Source of the DNA: Kibdelosporangium banguiense
GTDB lineage: Bacteria > Actinomycetota > Actinomycetes > Mycobacteriales > Pseudonocardiaceae
NCBI RefSeq assembly: GCF_017876405.1
Contig: NZ_JAGINW010000001.1
Location: 4,787,203-4,851,202, forward strand
Reading direction: 5' to 3'
DNA length: 64,000 bases
In this document: positions 25,404 through 33,924 of the stretch, piece after piece
How the letters are laid out: each line of letters begins with the position of its first letter
Position numbering within the stretch: the stretch's first letter is position 1
Position numbers and translations under genes: made by a program
Notes under the pieces: model-generated
Database searches by the model: none
Seen by the model: the letters and a program-made list of their open reading frames with translations, nothing else
Told to the model about the DNA's origin: nothing

Positions 25404-26254
25404 CTACTTTCGAATCGACTTCGCGGTTTGGGCAAGCCGGACCGGACCTCAAGCTGCATTACCACGAAGCTGGCGAGGGCGAGCCGGTCGTGATGCTGCA
25501 CGGCGGCGGGCCCGGTGCCTCGGCGTGGAGCAATTTCGGGCGCAATCTGCCGGTGTTCGCCGAGCAATACCGCACCCTCCTGGTGGACCAGCCGGGGTTC
25601 GGGCACTCCGGCAAACCCGAGATCACCAGCCAGTTCTTCACGTTCAGCGCGGACGCGCTGCTCGGTCTGCTCGACACGCTCGGCATCGAGCGAGTGCATC
25701 TCGTCGGCAATTCGCTGGGTGGCGGGACGGCCGTGCGGTTTGCACTGAGGCATCCGGATCGCGCCGGGCGGCTTGTGCTGATGGCGCCGGGAGGTCTGGG
25801 CGTCAATGTGTTCTCGCCCGATCCGACCGAAGGCATCAAGGCCCTGTACTCGTTCGCCGCGCCGCCTGGGCCGTCGAAGGAGAAGCTGGCGAAGTTCTTG
25901 CGTACGCTTGTGTTCGACCAGTCCCTGGTCACAGATGAGCTGATCGACGAGCGCTACCGTGTCGCGGCCGACCCGGAGTCGTTGCGCGCCATGGCTTCCA
26001 TGGGCAAGTCGTTCACCAGTGCGGAGAGCTTCGAGGAGGGCATGCTCTGGCGTGAGGCCTACCAGCTCCGGCAGCGTGTCCTGCTGGTCTGGGGCCGTGA
26101 GGACCGGGTCAACCCGCTGGACGGCGCGCTGCTGGCGTTGAAGATGATCCCGCGTGCGCAGTTGCATGTGTTCGGCCGTTGCGGGCACTGGGCGCAGTTG
26201 GAGAAATTCGCCGAGTTCAACCAGCTCACCCTGGACTTCCTGAGGAGTGCGTGA
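25394..26254 (+). CDS. hsaD: HsaD, meta-cleavage product hydrolase (4,9-DSHA hydrolase)
   Basis: An alpha/beta hydrolase of 286 residues (284 if GTG 25400, which overlaps the hsaA stop, is used). The oxyanion segment VMLHGGGPGASAW, nucleophile elbow GNSLGGG (Ser107), WGREDRVNPLDG (acid) and FGRCGHWAQLE (His) form the family triad. It hydrolyses the C-C bond of 4,9-DSHA to HIP and 2-hydroxyhexa-2,4-dienoate. The latter feeds HsaE-G-F at 13375-16026 and the former feeds FadD3 at 46121-47584. Its stop overlaps the hsaC start. Confidence 0.95.
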   Translation: MAVTTFESTSRFGQAGPDLKLHYHEAGEGEPVVMLHGGGPGASAWSNFGRNLPVFAEQYRTLLVDQPGFGHSGKPEITSQFFTFSADALLGLLDTLGIERVHLVGNSLGGGTAVRFALRHPDRAGRLVLMAPGGLGVNVFSPDPTEGIKALYSFAAPPGPSKEKLAKFLRTLVFDQSLVTDELIDERYRVAADPESLRAMASMGKSFTSAESFEEGMLWREAYQLRQRVLLVWGREDRVNPLDGALLALKMIPRAQLHVFGRCGHWAQLEKFAEFNQLTLDFLRSA

Positions 26255-27156
26255 TGGGTATCCGCCAACTGGGCTACCTGCGCATCGAGGCCACCGACAT
26301 GGCCAAGTGGCGTGAGTACGGCCTGAAGGTGCTCGGCATGGTGGAGGGCAAGGGCCGCGACGAGAACGCGCTGTACCTGCGGATGGACGACTTCCCGGCC
26401 CGTCTGGTGATCTTTCCGGGCGAGGCCGACCGGCTGGCCCAGTCCGGCTGGGAGACCGCGAACGCCGCGGAACTCGACGAGGTCCGGCGCAACCTGGAAG
26501 CCGCGGGCGTGCCGTACAAGGAAGGTACGCAGGCCGAACTGGCCGACCGCCGGGTGGACGAGCTGATCAGCTTCGACGACCCGTCCGGCAACACCCTCGA
26601 GGTCTTCCACGGTGCCGCTCTGGAACACCGTCGTGTCGTCAGCCCGTACGGCCACAAGTTCGTGACCGCCGAACAAGGTCTCGGGCATGTCGTGCTGTCC
26701 ACACACGACGATGAAGCTGCGCTGCGGTTCTACCGTGATGTCCTGGGGTTCAAGCTCCGCGACTCCATGCGCCTGCCACCGCAACTGGTCGGGCGCCCAG
26801 CCGACGGCGCGCCGGCGTGGCTGCGCTTCTTCGGTTGCAACCCGCGCCACCACAGCCTGGCGTTCCTGCCGATGCCGACGCCCAGCGGGATCGTGCACCT
26901 GATGGTCGAGGTGGAGAACAGCGACGATGTCGGCCTGACGCTGGACCGTGCGTTGCGCCGCAAGGTGCCGCTCTCGGCCACGCTCGGCCGGCACGTCAAC
27001 GACCTGATGCTGTCCTTCTATATGAAGACGCCCGGCGGCTTCGACGTCGAGTTCGGTTGTGAGGGAAGGCAGGTCGACGACGAGTCGTGGATCGCCCGGG
27101 AGAGCACCGCGGTCAGCCTGTGGGGCCACGACTTCAGCGTCGGCGCGAAACAGTGA
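26254..27156 (+). CDS. hsaC: HsaC, 3,4-DHSA extradiol dioxygenase
   Basis: A 300-residue two-domain vicinal-oxygen-chelate dioxygenase. The iron ligands fall at H145 (GLGHVVLS), H215 (GIVHLMVEV) and E266 (FDVEFG), the same positions reported for the M. tuberculosis enzyme, and H200 in RHHSLAFL is the second-sphere catalytic His. It cleaves the ring-A catechol 3,4-DHSA in the meta position. ATG 26254 shares its first base with the hsaD stop; an earlier in-frame start at 26179 lies inside hsaD and is rejected. Confidence 0.96.
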   Translation: MGIRQLGYLRIEATDMAKWREYGLKVLGMVEGKGRDENALYLRMDDFPARLVIFPGEADRLAQSGWETANAAELDEVRRNLEAAGVPYKEGTQAELADRRVDELISFDDPSGNTLEVFHGAALEHRRVVSPYGHKFVTAEQGLGHVVLSTHDDEAALRFYRDVLGFKLRDSMRLPPQLVGRPADGAPAWLRFFGCNPRHHSLAFLPMPTPSGIVHLMVEVENSDDVGLTLDRALRRKVPLSATLGRHVNDLMLSFYMKTPGGFDVEFGCEGRQVDDESWIARESTAVSLWGHDFSVGAKQ

Positions 27157-27698
27157 CGTCCACGGTCCCGGTCGCCACCGAGTTCCGCAAGGCACTCGGG
27201 CACTTCTGCACGGGTGTCACGGTGATCACCGGTGAAGGCCCCGTCGGGTTCGCCTGCCAGGCCTTCGCCGCGCTATCGCTGGATCCGCCCCTGGTGCTGT
27301 TCTGCCCTGGCCGCGCTTCCGGGACCTGGCAGGCGATTTCCGAGCGCGGCCACTTCTGTGTGAACGTGCTGGCCGAGGACCAGCAGGACCTGTCGGCCAA
27401 GTTCGGCCGGCCGGGTGCGGACAAGTTCCTCGGCACGGCGTGGAGCCCGGCGCCCAGCGGCGCGCCGGTCCTTGACGGCGTTCTCACATGGATCGACTGC
27501 AGCGTCGAGGAAGTCCGTGACGGCGGCGACCACCATGTTGTCGTCGGCCGGGTTCAGCGGCTGGGTCCCTGCCGGGATGCCCAGCCGCTGCTGTTCTACC
27601 GCGGCCGCTACTCCGCGACGGACAGGAAAGCCGAACGCCGGCCGAACGCCATGCTGGACCACCTCTTCACCTGGGGCCGGCACGACGACTGGATCTAG
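27153..27698 (+). CDS. hsaB: HsaB, flavin reductase of 3-HSA hydroxylase
   Basis: A 181-residue flavin reductase-like protein of the HpaC family, with FRKALGHFCTGVTVITGEGPVGFACQAFAALSLDPPLVLFCPG (FMN-binding) and a C-terminal LLFYRGRYS segment. It reduces flavin with NADH for HsaA. GTG 27153 overlaps the hsaC stop by GTGA. Last gene of the operon; its stop overlaps that of the convergent FadE gene by 4 bases, so the two transcripts meet here. Confidence 0.94.
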   Translation: MTSTVPVATEFRKALGHFCTGVTVITGEGPVGFACQAFAALSLDPPLVLFCPGRASGTWQAISERGHFCVNVLAEDQQDLSAKFGRPGADKFLGTAWSPAPSGAPVLDGVLTWIDCSVEEVRDGGDHHVVVGRVQRLGPCRDAQPLLFYRGRYSATDRKAERRPNAMLDHLFTWGRHDDWI

Positions 27699-28600
27699 AT
27701 CGTCTGCGACAGCCGGGCCACGTGCTCGTGCGGCCGGCCGAACAGCTGCGCACTGCTGTGCGCGCGTTTGAAGTACCGGTGCGCGTCGTGTTCCCAGGTG
27801 ATGGCGATCCCGCCGTGCATCTGGATCATCTCACCGGCCACAGTGGACAGAGCCTCGGTGCATCGCACCGCGGCGACGGCCGCGAGGCCGGGGGACTCGA
27901 CTGCGGCATACGAAATCGAACGCGCAGTCTCGACAAGGACGTACATATCGGCCATACGGTGCTTCAACGCCTGGAAACTGCCGATTGGACGGCCGAATTG
28001 CACGCGTGTCTTGGTGTACGCCACGGTCATGTCCAGACATTGTTGCGCCGCGCCGACTTGTTCGGCGCTCAGTGCGACGCACGCGAGGTCGCGTAACCGC
28101 GGCGCAGGAGGGCCTATCTGACGGCCGTTGGACAGGTGCACGGTGGCGAGCCGACGGGTCTCATCCATCGTGGGGGTATGTACGCGATGCGTCGCCTCGC
28201 CCAGGAACAGTCCATCCGGCGTGGAGACGATCAACACATCTGCGGTGTCACCGTCGAGCACGTACGGTACGACGCTCGGAACCGACGGCGCCCACATGAC
28301 GGTCGCGGCGGTCGTCCCGTCGGCGATTCCGGGTAGCAACCGGGCGCATTCTGATTGGTTACCGCTCAGTAGAAGAGCCTGCGCCGCGAGCGCGGTCGAC
28401 AGCATCGGCACAGGTGCGAGCTCACGCCCAAGTTCTTCCAGGACAACGTGTGCCTCGATCAGGCCGCCCGCGCCGCCGTACTCCTCGGGCACGCCCAGAC
28501 CGGCCACGCCGATCTTGCACAGCTCCTGCCACGAGGCGTCGCCGCGGTCGTGCATCTGCCGCACGGCGTCTCGTAAATCTTCTTGTTCGGCCGTCAGCAT
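27695..28600 (-). CDS. Acyl-CoA dehydrogenase, small FadE32/33-like subunit
   Basis: A 301-residue acyl-CoA dehydrogenase starting at ATG 28600 (MLTAEQEDLRDAVRQMHDRG). It shows TRVQFGRPIGSFQALKHRMADMYV and MHGGIAITWEHDAHRYFKRAHSSAQLFG, with a short N-terminal domain as in FadE32/FadE33-type subunits (about 315 residues) that work as heterotetramers with a longer FadE. A KstR2-like palindrome lies directly upstream, suggesting a role in CD-ring (HIP) degradation even though the gene sits next to hsaB rather than with the other HIP genes. The frame extending to 28729 crosses that operator and is rejected. Confidence 0.85.
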   Translation of the reverse strand: MLTAEQEDLRDAVRQMHDRGDASWQELCKIGVAGLGVPEEYGGAGGLIEAHVVLEELGRELAPVPMLSTALAAQALLLSGNQSECARLLPGIADGTTAATVMWAPSVPSVVPYVLDGDTADVLIVSTPDGLFLGEATHRVHTPTMDETRRLATVHLSNGRQIGPPAPRLRDLACVALSAEQVGAAQQCLDMTVAYTKTRVQFGRPIGSFQALKHRMADMYVLVETARSISYAAVESPGLAAVAAVRCTEALSTVAGEMIQMHGGIAITWEHDAHRYFKRAHSSAQLFGRPHEHVARLSQTI

Positions 28601-28608
28601 GGGTCCAT

Positions 28609-28632
28609 CAAACCAAACAATCGCTTGGTTTG
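28609..28632. promoter_or_regulatory. KstR2-like operator upstream of orphan fadE
   Basis: Arms CAAACCAA (28609-28616) and TTGGTTTG (28625-28632) form a perfect 8-bp inverted repeat with an 8-base spacer. Within it, AACAATCGCTTGGT (28616-28629) matches the KstR2 consensus AnCAAGnnCTTGnT except at one base. It begins 8 bases upstream of the fadE start and would block its transcription. Another TetR-family repressor using an AACCAAGCG-type site is possible. Confidence 0.6.
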
Positions 28633-28661
28633 CCATGAAGTTCAGTCGTGCCGAGTCACTC

Positions 28662-30263
28662 GTGGGCGGGTGCCGTTCGATAAGGTTGGCACCGTCCGGT
28701 ACACGCACGCGAGGAATAGAGTCCGTCATCGAAAAGGGGCAGCTGGTCGCCGGTCGCTACCGGCTGCTGGACACCATCGGCAGTGGCGCGATGGGCATCG
28801 TCTGGCAGGCGCGCGACGAGCGTCTTGATCGAACGGTTGCGATCAAGCAACTGCTGATGCGCGCTGGGCTGTCCGACAGCCAGACAGAGGATGCGCGCCG
28901 CCGCGCGATGCGCGAAGGCCGTATCGCCGCGCGCTTGCAGCACCGCAACGCCATCGCGCTCTTCGACGTGGCGGAACACGACGGTGACCCGTGCCTGATC
29001 ATGGAGTACCTGCCGTCGCGCAGCCTCTCCGGCCTGCTGGCCGACCGCGGCACGCTGTCGCCGCAGGAGGCCGCCCAGATCGGTGAGCAGGTCGCCACCG
29101 CGCTGACCGCCGCGCACGCCGCCGGGATCGTGCACCGGGACGTCAAGCCGGGCAACATCCTGATCGACGACACCGGCCAGGTGAAGATCACCGACTTCGG
29201 CATCTCCCGGTCGACCGACGACGGCACGATGACCCAGTCCTCGGTCGGCATGCTCGCCGGCACGCCCGCCTACCTGGCCCCCGAGGTGGCCCGCGGCCAG
29301 GACCCGACCAGGGCCTCGGACGTGTTCTCCCTGGGTGCGACGCTGTACCACGCACTCGAGGGCCAGCCGCCGTACGGCTTCAAGGACAACCCGCTCGCCC
29401 AGCTCTACGCCGTGGCCATGGGCAACGTGCCCGAGCCCAAGCACGCCGGCCCGCTGACCAAGACGCTGATGACCCTGCTCAGCGCGGACGCCGCCGACCG
29501 GCCCACGATGCCCGAGGTCGTCACGACCCTCTCCGAGCTCGCCGGCCACGAAACCGTCGTGGTCCACGTGCCCACTCCGCCGAAGCCGGTGGCCGCGGCC
29601 GTGCAGCCCACGCTCGTGGCCCCGAAACCTGTGGTCGCCCAGCAACAACAGGCCCCGCCCAGGCAGCCACCGCCGCCGACCCCACCCCCGCCGGTCAGGC
29701 CCGTACCCCCGGCGAAACAGCCCGGGCGGCCCGGCAAGAGCAAACGTGGTCTCGCCGTCATCGGCGCGGTTGTCGCAGCCGCCGTGCTCGGCGGTGTCAT
29801 CGCCTCGGTGATGAGTTCGGGCTCGCCGGACGACAACGCCAACCGGCAGACGCCAGGCGTGTTGCCGCCCAGCACCGTGACCATCGTGTCGACGGCGAAC
29901 CAGCCACCTCCTCAGACGAGCACCACCCCGCCGACACCACAGGGTGCCTCCGAAGGTGGAATCGACTGGAGCTCGGCTGGTCGGCTCGTGATCAACTACT
30001 ACGGCTCGGCGGCACCGGAGGCCCGGTGGGGCATGCTGTCCGCCGAGATGCAGCAGACCTTCGGCTCGATCGGCGCGTTCCAGCAGTTCTGGGCACAGTA
30101 TCCGCAGGTCAGCTCAAGGAACGCCAATGGCGTCCGGGAGAACGGTGACGGATCGGTGACTGTGCCTGTGGACGTCACTTATGCATCAGGCAATTCGACA
30201 CACAAAGAGATTCGAGTGATCAAGACTGGTGGTCAGCTCAAGATTGCCTCGGACGGCAGGTAA
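28662..30263 (+). CDS. Membrane Ser/Thr protein kinase (PASTA-less)
   Basis: The kinase domain has the Gly loop TIGSGAMGIVW, AIKQ lysine, HRDVKPGN catalytic loop, DFG and APE, spanning roughly residues 25-280. A Pro/Gln-rich linker, one TM helix (RGLAVIGAVVAAAVLGGVIASVM) and an extracellular domain of about 150 residues follow, with no PASTA repeats. The start is uncertain: GTG 28662 and ATG 28635 are in frame but lack ribosome sites, whereas the best GAGGA (28711-28715) precedes a GTC-ATC just before EKGQLVAGRYRLL. I use 28662. It is divergent from the KstR2-box fadE. The external domain has no recognised fold and may sense a ligand. Confidence 0.85.
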   Translation: MGGCRSIRLAPSGTRTRGIESVIEKGQLVAGRYRLLDTIGSGAMGIVWQARDERLDRTVAIKQLLMRAGLSDSQTEDARRRAMREGRIAARLQHRNAIALFDVAEHDGDPCLIMEYLPSRSLSGLLADRGTLSPQEAAQIGEQVATALTAAHAAGIVHRDVKPGNILIDDTGQVKITDFGISRSTDDGTMTQSSVGMLAGTPAYLAPEVARGQDPTRASDVFSLGATLYHALEGQPPYGFKDNPLAQLYAVAMGNVPEPKHAGPLTKTLMTLLSADAADRPTMPEVVTTLSELAGHETVVVHVPTPPKPVAAAVQPTLVAPKPVVAQQQQAPPRQPPPPTPPPPVRPVPPAKQPGRPGKSKRGLAVIGAVVAAAVLGGVIASVMSSGSPDDNANRQTPGVLPPSTVTIVSTANQPPPQTSTTPPTPQGASEGGIDWSSAGRLVINYYGSAAPEARWGMLSAEMQQTFGSIGAFQQFWAQYPQVSSRNANGVRENGDGSVTVPVDVTYASGNSTHKEIRVIKTGGQLKIASDGR

Positions 30264-30268
30264 TCCGA

Positions 30269-30302
30269 GCCCTCGGTCGATCTCGCTTATTCGACCGAGG
30301 GC
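30269..30302 (+). terminator. Hairpin terminator after the kinase gene
   Basis: A perfect 12-bp stem (30269-30280 with 30291-30302, arms GCCCTCGGTCGA and complement) with a 10-base loop starts six bases after the kinase stop codon. Confidence 0.8.
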
Positions 30303-30399
30303 GGCTGGCGACTATTTGGCAGAGGCATATATCGCTTGACGCGCGATGCCTCTGGTCGATGATAGAATAGACTTCGAGTGTGTGTGAAAATAGTGGTAG

Positions 30400-30735
30400 T
30401 TAACGACTTACTGCGTCAAAGCTAAAAAACGACGCGCCTCCTACCGTCCCGGCGGTTGCCCACACCCAGTCGCCGGTGCAATTGCTGTACTTCCACAGCT
30501 TGAGAGACGGTACGCCAGCATTGTGGTATGACTGGCTTTCTGGGATATCGACGCAGCCCGAGATGGAACTGTTGCTACGAGAGAAGTTCTTTCCCTCTTG
30601 GAAGAGGTAGTAGTACGTGCATATATTTCCTGCCTGGCAGAGCTCTGCGGCTGCTTGTGCTGGCGCAGCCTGCGCTACAGTAGGTGTTAGCGTCAGGAGG
30701 GTGCACGCCGTCAATAGTGCAGACTTCAGTCTCAT
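30400..30735 (-). CDS. Small secreted protein, peptidase-inhibitor I36-like
   Basis: A 111-residue precursor with a signal peptide (MRLKSALLTACTLLTLTPTVAQA) and a mature domain carrying four cysteines (LCQAGNICTYYYLFQEGKNF...SGCVDIPE...NCTGDWVW). The CxxGxxC-Y/F-x(E/Q)xxxF pattern resembles the I36/SMI-type beta-gamma crystallin inhibitors of Streptomyces. It would be exported and fold with two disulfides. The gene lies in DNA with visibly more A/T than its neighbours, which suggests later acquisition. The target protease, if any, is unknown. Confidence 0.7.
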   Translation of the reverse strand: MRLKSALLTACTLLTLTPTVAQAAPAQAAAELCQAGNICTYYYLFQEGKNFSRSNSSISGCVDIPESQSYHNAGVPSLKLWKYSNCTGDWVWATAGTVGGASFFSFDAVSR

Positions 30736-31172
30736 GGCTCCCCTGCTGGATATGGTATTTGATCATCATTGTCACGTCGTCAGTAAAAGATACCTGCGAA
30801 CACCTTTGGCGTCCTGTATGTGCGGTCGGCATTTGACGTGGTGTGTGACGATGAACTGGTTGCCGTCGAACGGATCGGCCGAATTAAGGGCCCGGTTCTG
30901 TCCAGATTTTCAAGGCTCTTCAGGTTTACCAGAGCAGGTAGAGTGCTGGCAACCCTCAGTAGTCATGGATTTCTTGGCTCTGGCAGGTGCTACATGTCAC
31001 GCGGCTGCGGTTTGATACGCCCGCCTTGCTTTTCATGGACCGGACCTGGGATGTCGTTGGTAGGTCAGGCAAGGTTGTCCACTGCGGACATCTCTACCCC
31101 GGCGTTACCCCTTGTGATGCGTCGTGGTTGCCTGTATTCAGATGGTGGCGTCTTGAGTGACAGGGGGACTCG
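30736..31172. other. 437-bp non-coding, A/T-richer stretch
   Basis: No frame here has family-like protein sequence; the open frames that cross it have poor codon bias and no ribosome site. It must hold the promoters of the I36-like gene (leftward) and the methyltransferase gene (rightward). The latter is served by an AGGGGGAC ribosome site at the right edge. I saw no clear operator, terminator or repeat. Confidence 0.5.
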
Positions 31173-32048
31173 ATGACAACCGGTCGTGACAAGCCCGGCT
31201 ACATGGTCTCTTCTCGAGACAACGCGGTCCTTTCGTGGCTGGAGACCGCCGGGATCGACACCTCGTTACCGTCACCGGATCGTGTGTACGACGCGTACCT
31301 GGGCGGTTCGCACAACACTGCGGTGGACCGTGCGTTCGTCGAGAAGGCCGAGCTCATCCTGCCCGCCATCAAGCCCCTGGCCCGCAACAACAGGTCTTTT
31401 CTGCGCCGCGCGGTGAAGGAGGCCGTGGCGGCGGGGATCACCCAGTTCCTGGACATCGGCTCGGGTGCGCCGACTGTCGGCAATGTTCACGAGATCGCGC
31501 TACGCGCCAACCCGGACGTGCATGTCGTCTACGTCGACTCGAACACGATCGCCGTCCAGACGTCCCGCCTCAAGCTGGAAGAGCAAGGCGTCACCGATCG
31601 GGTGACGGTCATCCAGGAGGACATGCGTAACCCGGACGGCATCCTGGACCACCCCGACACTCGGGCGCTGCTGGACTTCGACCGGCCCATCTGCCTGATG
31701 ATGGTGGCTCTGCTGCACTTCATCAGCGACGACGACAATCCCGGCGAGCTGCTCGCGTACTACCGCGACCGCCTGGCTCCCGGCAGCAAACTGGTGCTCT
31801 CCCACATCACCTGTGACAACGCGCCCCCGGAACAGCAGGCCCAGATCGCGGCGTTCGTCGATGCCTACAAGAACACCACGGCTCACCTCTACACCCGCAC
31901 CCACGCCGAGATGACAAGGCTCTTCGACGGCTGGCAGATCGAGGCCCCCGGCATCGTCTCGCCTCAGGACTGGCGCCAGGACAACCCGGTTGACCAGAAT
32001 CCCGAGTCCTACCACCTCGGCTGGTGCGGTGTGGCCGGCAAGGTCTAA
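31173..32048 (+). CDS. SAM-dependent methyltransferase, PF04672-type
   Basis: A 291-residue protein of the actinobacterial methyltransferase group formerly called DUF574. Signatures are PSPDRVYDAYLGGSHNTAVDRAFVEKA near the N terminus, the SAM loop FLDIGSGAPTVGNVHE, and VYVDSNTIAV. These occur in large paralogous sets in Streptomyces and relatives, often next to regulators, with unknown substrates. ATG 31173 follows AGGGGGAC. Its stop overlaps the stop of the convergent enoyl-CoA hydratase gene by three bases. Confidence 0.85.
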   Translation: MTTGRDKPGYMVSSRDNAVLSWLETAGIDTSLPSPDRVYDAYLGGSHNTAVDRAFVEKAELILPAIKPLARNNRSFLRRAVKEAVAAGITQFLDIGSGAPTVGNVHEIALRANPDVHVVYVDSNTIAVQTSRLKLEEQGVTDRVTVIQEDMRNPDGILDHPDTRALLDFDRPICLMMVALLHFISDDDNPGELLAYYRDRLAPGSKLVLSHITCDNAPPEQQAQIAAFVDAYKNTTAHLYTRTHAEMTRLFDGWQIEAPGIVSPQDWRQDNPVDQNPESYHLGWCGVAGKV

Positions 32049-32812
32049 CGGCCGGTCCACTTCACCTGGCGTTTTGTGCCGAACATGCTGACGGCGGTGT
32101 GGAAGTCCTCGCTGGCGAAGACTTTGGCGACGATGTCGTCGCCGTCGGGGAGGGCGGCGCGGCGGAGGCGGGCGACGGCTTGTTTGGCCGCCCACATGCT
32201 GAGGGGTGAGTGGCGCAGGACCGTGCCGACGACGGCGTTCGCGGTGCGGTCGAGGTCGTCGTCACCGCAGAGTTCGTGGACGAAACCGGCTGCCTTGGCG
32301 TCGCCACCGGTGAGCATTTTGGCGCGGAGCAGCACGTCGAGGGTCCGCGACGGGCCCAGATGGTGCACGAGCAGCGAGTAGTTGTTCATCGAGAGGCAGT
32401 TGCCGAGGGTTTTGGCGATCGGCACGCCGAAGCGCGCGGACGTAGCAGCGACCCGCAGGTCACATACGGCCGCGATAGCCAGCCCGGCGCCAACGCAATA
32501 GCCGTGGATGACGGCGACGGTCGGGACGGTCACGTCCTCAAGGCGCATGAGCGCCTCACCGATACGCCGCTCGTAGGCGAGGCCGTCCTCGCCGGTCTCG
32601 AACTCCTCGAACTGCGTGATGTCCGTACCGGCGACGAACGCCTGCCTGCCCGCGCCACGCAACATCATCGCGCGGATGCCGTCGTCGCTGTCGGCGCGTT
32701 CGCACGCCTCCGCCAGGCCTGCGTACATGTCGAACGTCATCGCGTTGTGCTTGTCCGGACGGTTGAAGGTGACCGTGAGAACAGCACCGTCTTGTTCGAC
32801 CACAAGGCTCAT
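32045..32812 (-). CDS. Enoyl-CoA hydratase/isomerase family protein
   Basis: A 255-residue crotonase-fold protein: FNRPDKHNAMTFDMYAGLAEACE, the first oxyanion segment AFVAGTDITQFEEFETGEDG, and HGYCVGAGLAIAAVCDLRVA with a Gly-rich oxyanion loop. A Lys/Ser-rich C terminus closes the fold. It is the second gene of an operon with a class III CoA-transferase (4-base overlap, ATGA) and a MatC-type carrier. That context resembles activation and hydration of an imported acid rather than steroid breakdown. Start ATG 32812; the longer frame to 33418 is antisense-like sequence inside the CoA-transferase gene. Confidence 0.85.
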   Translation of the reverse strand: MSLVVEQDGAVLTVTFNRPDKHNAMTFDMYAGLAEACERADSDDGIRAMMLRGAGRQAFVAGTDITQFEEFETGEDGLAYERRIGEALMRLEDVTVPTVAVIHGYCVGAGLAIAAVCDLRVAATSARFGVPIAKTLGNCLSMNNYSLLVHHLGPSRTLDVLLRAKMLTGGDAKAAGFVHELCGDDDLDRTANAVVGTVLRHSPLSMWAAKQAVARLRRAALPDGDDIVAKVFASEDFHTAVSMFGTKRQVKWTGR

Positions 32813-33921
32813 GTCAGCTCCTCGTCGGTGTGCTCGCCCAGCGCGGGGCCGGCGTGTGAGCGTCGCGTAGGTGTCCGAGAGAACCGCATCGGTGAGCCAA
32901 GTTGTCGCATGCCGCCGGGCGCGTCCCAGAAGAAGTCGCGGGATGTGAGTTGCGGAGCGTGGAAGACCTCGTCGTAGGAGGAGATCGGCGCGCACGGGAC
33001 GGACGCCTGGTCCAGCGCGGTGACCAGGTCGGCCACCTTGCGGGTGGCTGTGACCTGCTCGATCTCCGGGATCAGGTCGTCGACGTGTTCCTTGCGGCGG
33101 TACGCGTCGCGATACCGCGAGTCGTCGAGCAATCGTTGCAGGCCAAGGACTTCGCACAGCCCACGCCATGCCTTCGGGGTGATCGCGCCAACCGTGAGCC
33201 AGCCGTCTGCACAGCGTATTGCCTGGTAGGGGGCCTGACTCTGGTGCGCTGAGCCGAGCGGGCCGCCGGCCTCGCCGGTCGCGAAGTACTTCCCGGCTTC
33301 CCAGACCGCCAGCGACACGCCTGATTCGAGCAGACTGACGTCGATGTACTGGCCTTCGCCGCTGCGCTCGCGTTCCCTGAGCGCCGCCGTCACCGCGAGG
33401 GCGACGTACAAGCCGCACACCAGGTCGCAGACCGGCACGCCGACTTTGGCCGGGTCACCGCCTGGCGCTCCGGTGATGCTCATCAGGCCGCTACGGGCCT
33501 GAGCCATGATGTCGAGGCCAGGCAGTGTCGAAAGTGGACCGTCCTGGCCCCAGCCGGACGCCGAGGCGTAGATCAGGCCCGGGTTGGCCGCGCGCAGAGT
33601 CTCGTAGTCGAGCTGGAGTGCCCGCAGCGCGCCTGGCCTGAGGTTCTCCACCAGGACGTCGGCCCGCGACGCCAGCCGGAGGAACGCTGCCCGGCCCTCC
33701 GGGGACTTCAGATCCAACGCGACGGATCGTTTGTTGCGGTTCAGCCGGGCGAAGGGCGAGCTGACGCCGTCGACGAACGGCCCGGCCGAACGCACCGGGT
33801 CGCCGCCGTCCGGGTTCTCGATCTTGATGACGTCCGCGCCGAGGTCGGCGAGCTGCATGGTGGCGTACGGGCCCGCCATGAAGACGCCGACCTCCAGCAC
33901 CGTGATTCCGGATAGGGGCAT
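32809..33921 (-). CDS. Class III (CaiB/BaiF) CoA-transferase
   Basis: A 370-residue family III CoA-transferase: LSGITVLEVGVFMAGPYATMQLADLGADVIKIENPDGGDPVR, LNRNKRSVALDLKSPEGR, and GLDIMAQARSG with the conserved Asp that forms the acyl anhydride. It moves CoA between carboxylates such as succinyl-CoA and an organic acid. It is followed by an overlapping enoyl-CoA hydratase gene and preceded, 3 bases away, by a MatC-like carrier, so the three probably handle an imported carboxylate. The substrate cannot be read from sequence. Confidence 0.88.
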   Translation of the reverse strand: MPLSGITVLEVGVFMAGPYATMQLADLGADVIKIENPDGGDPVRSAGPFVDGVSSPFARLNRNKRSVALDLKSPEGRAAFLRLASRADVLVENLRPGALRALQLDYETLRAANPGLIYASASGWGQDGPLSTLPGLDIMAQARSGLMSITGAPGGDPAKVGVPVCDLVCGLYVALAVTAALRERERSGEGQYIDVSLLESGVSLAVWEAGKYFATGEAGGPLGSAHQSQAPYQAIRCADGWLTVGAITPKAWRGLCEVLGLQRLLDDSRYRDAYRRKEHVDDLIPEIEQVTATRKVADLVTALDQASVPCAPISSYDEVFHAPQLTSRDFFWDAPGGMRQLGSPMRFSRTPTRRSHAGPALGEHTDEELT

Positions 33922-33924
33922 GCC

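Noticed and set aside
30820..31176. 118-codon frame in the A/T-richer gap
   Set aside because: Poor codon bias, overlap into the methyltransferase start and no recognisable sequence.
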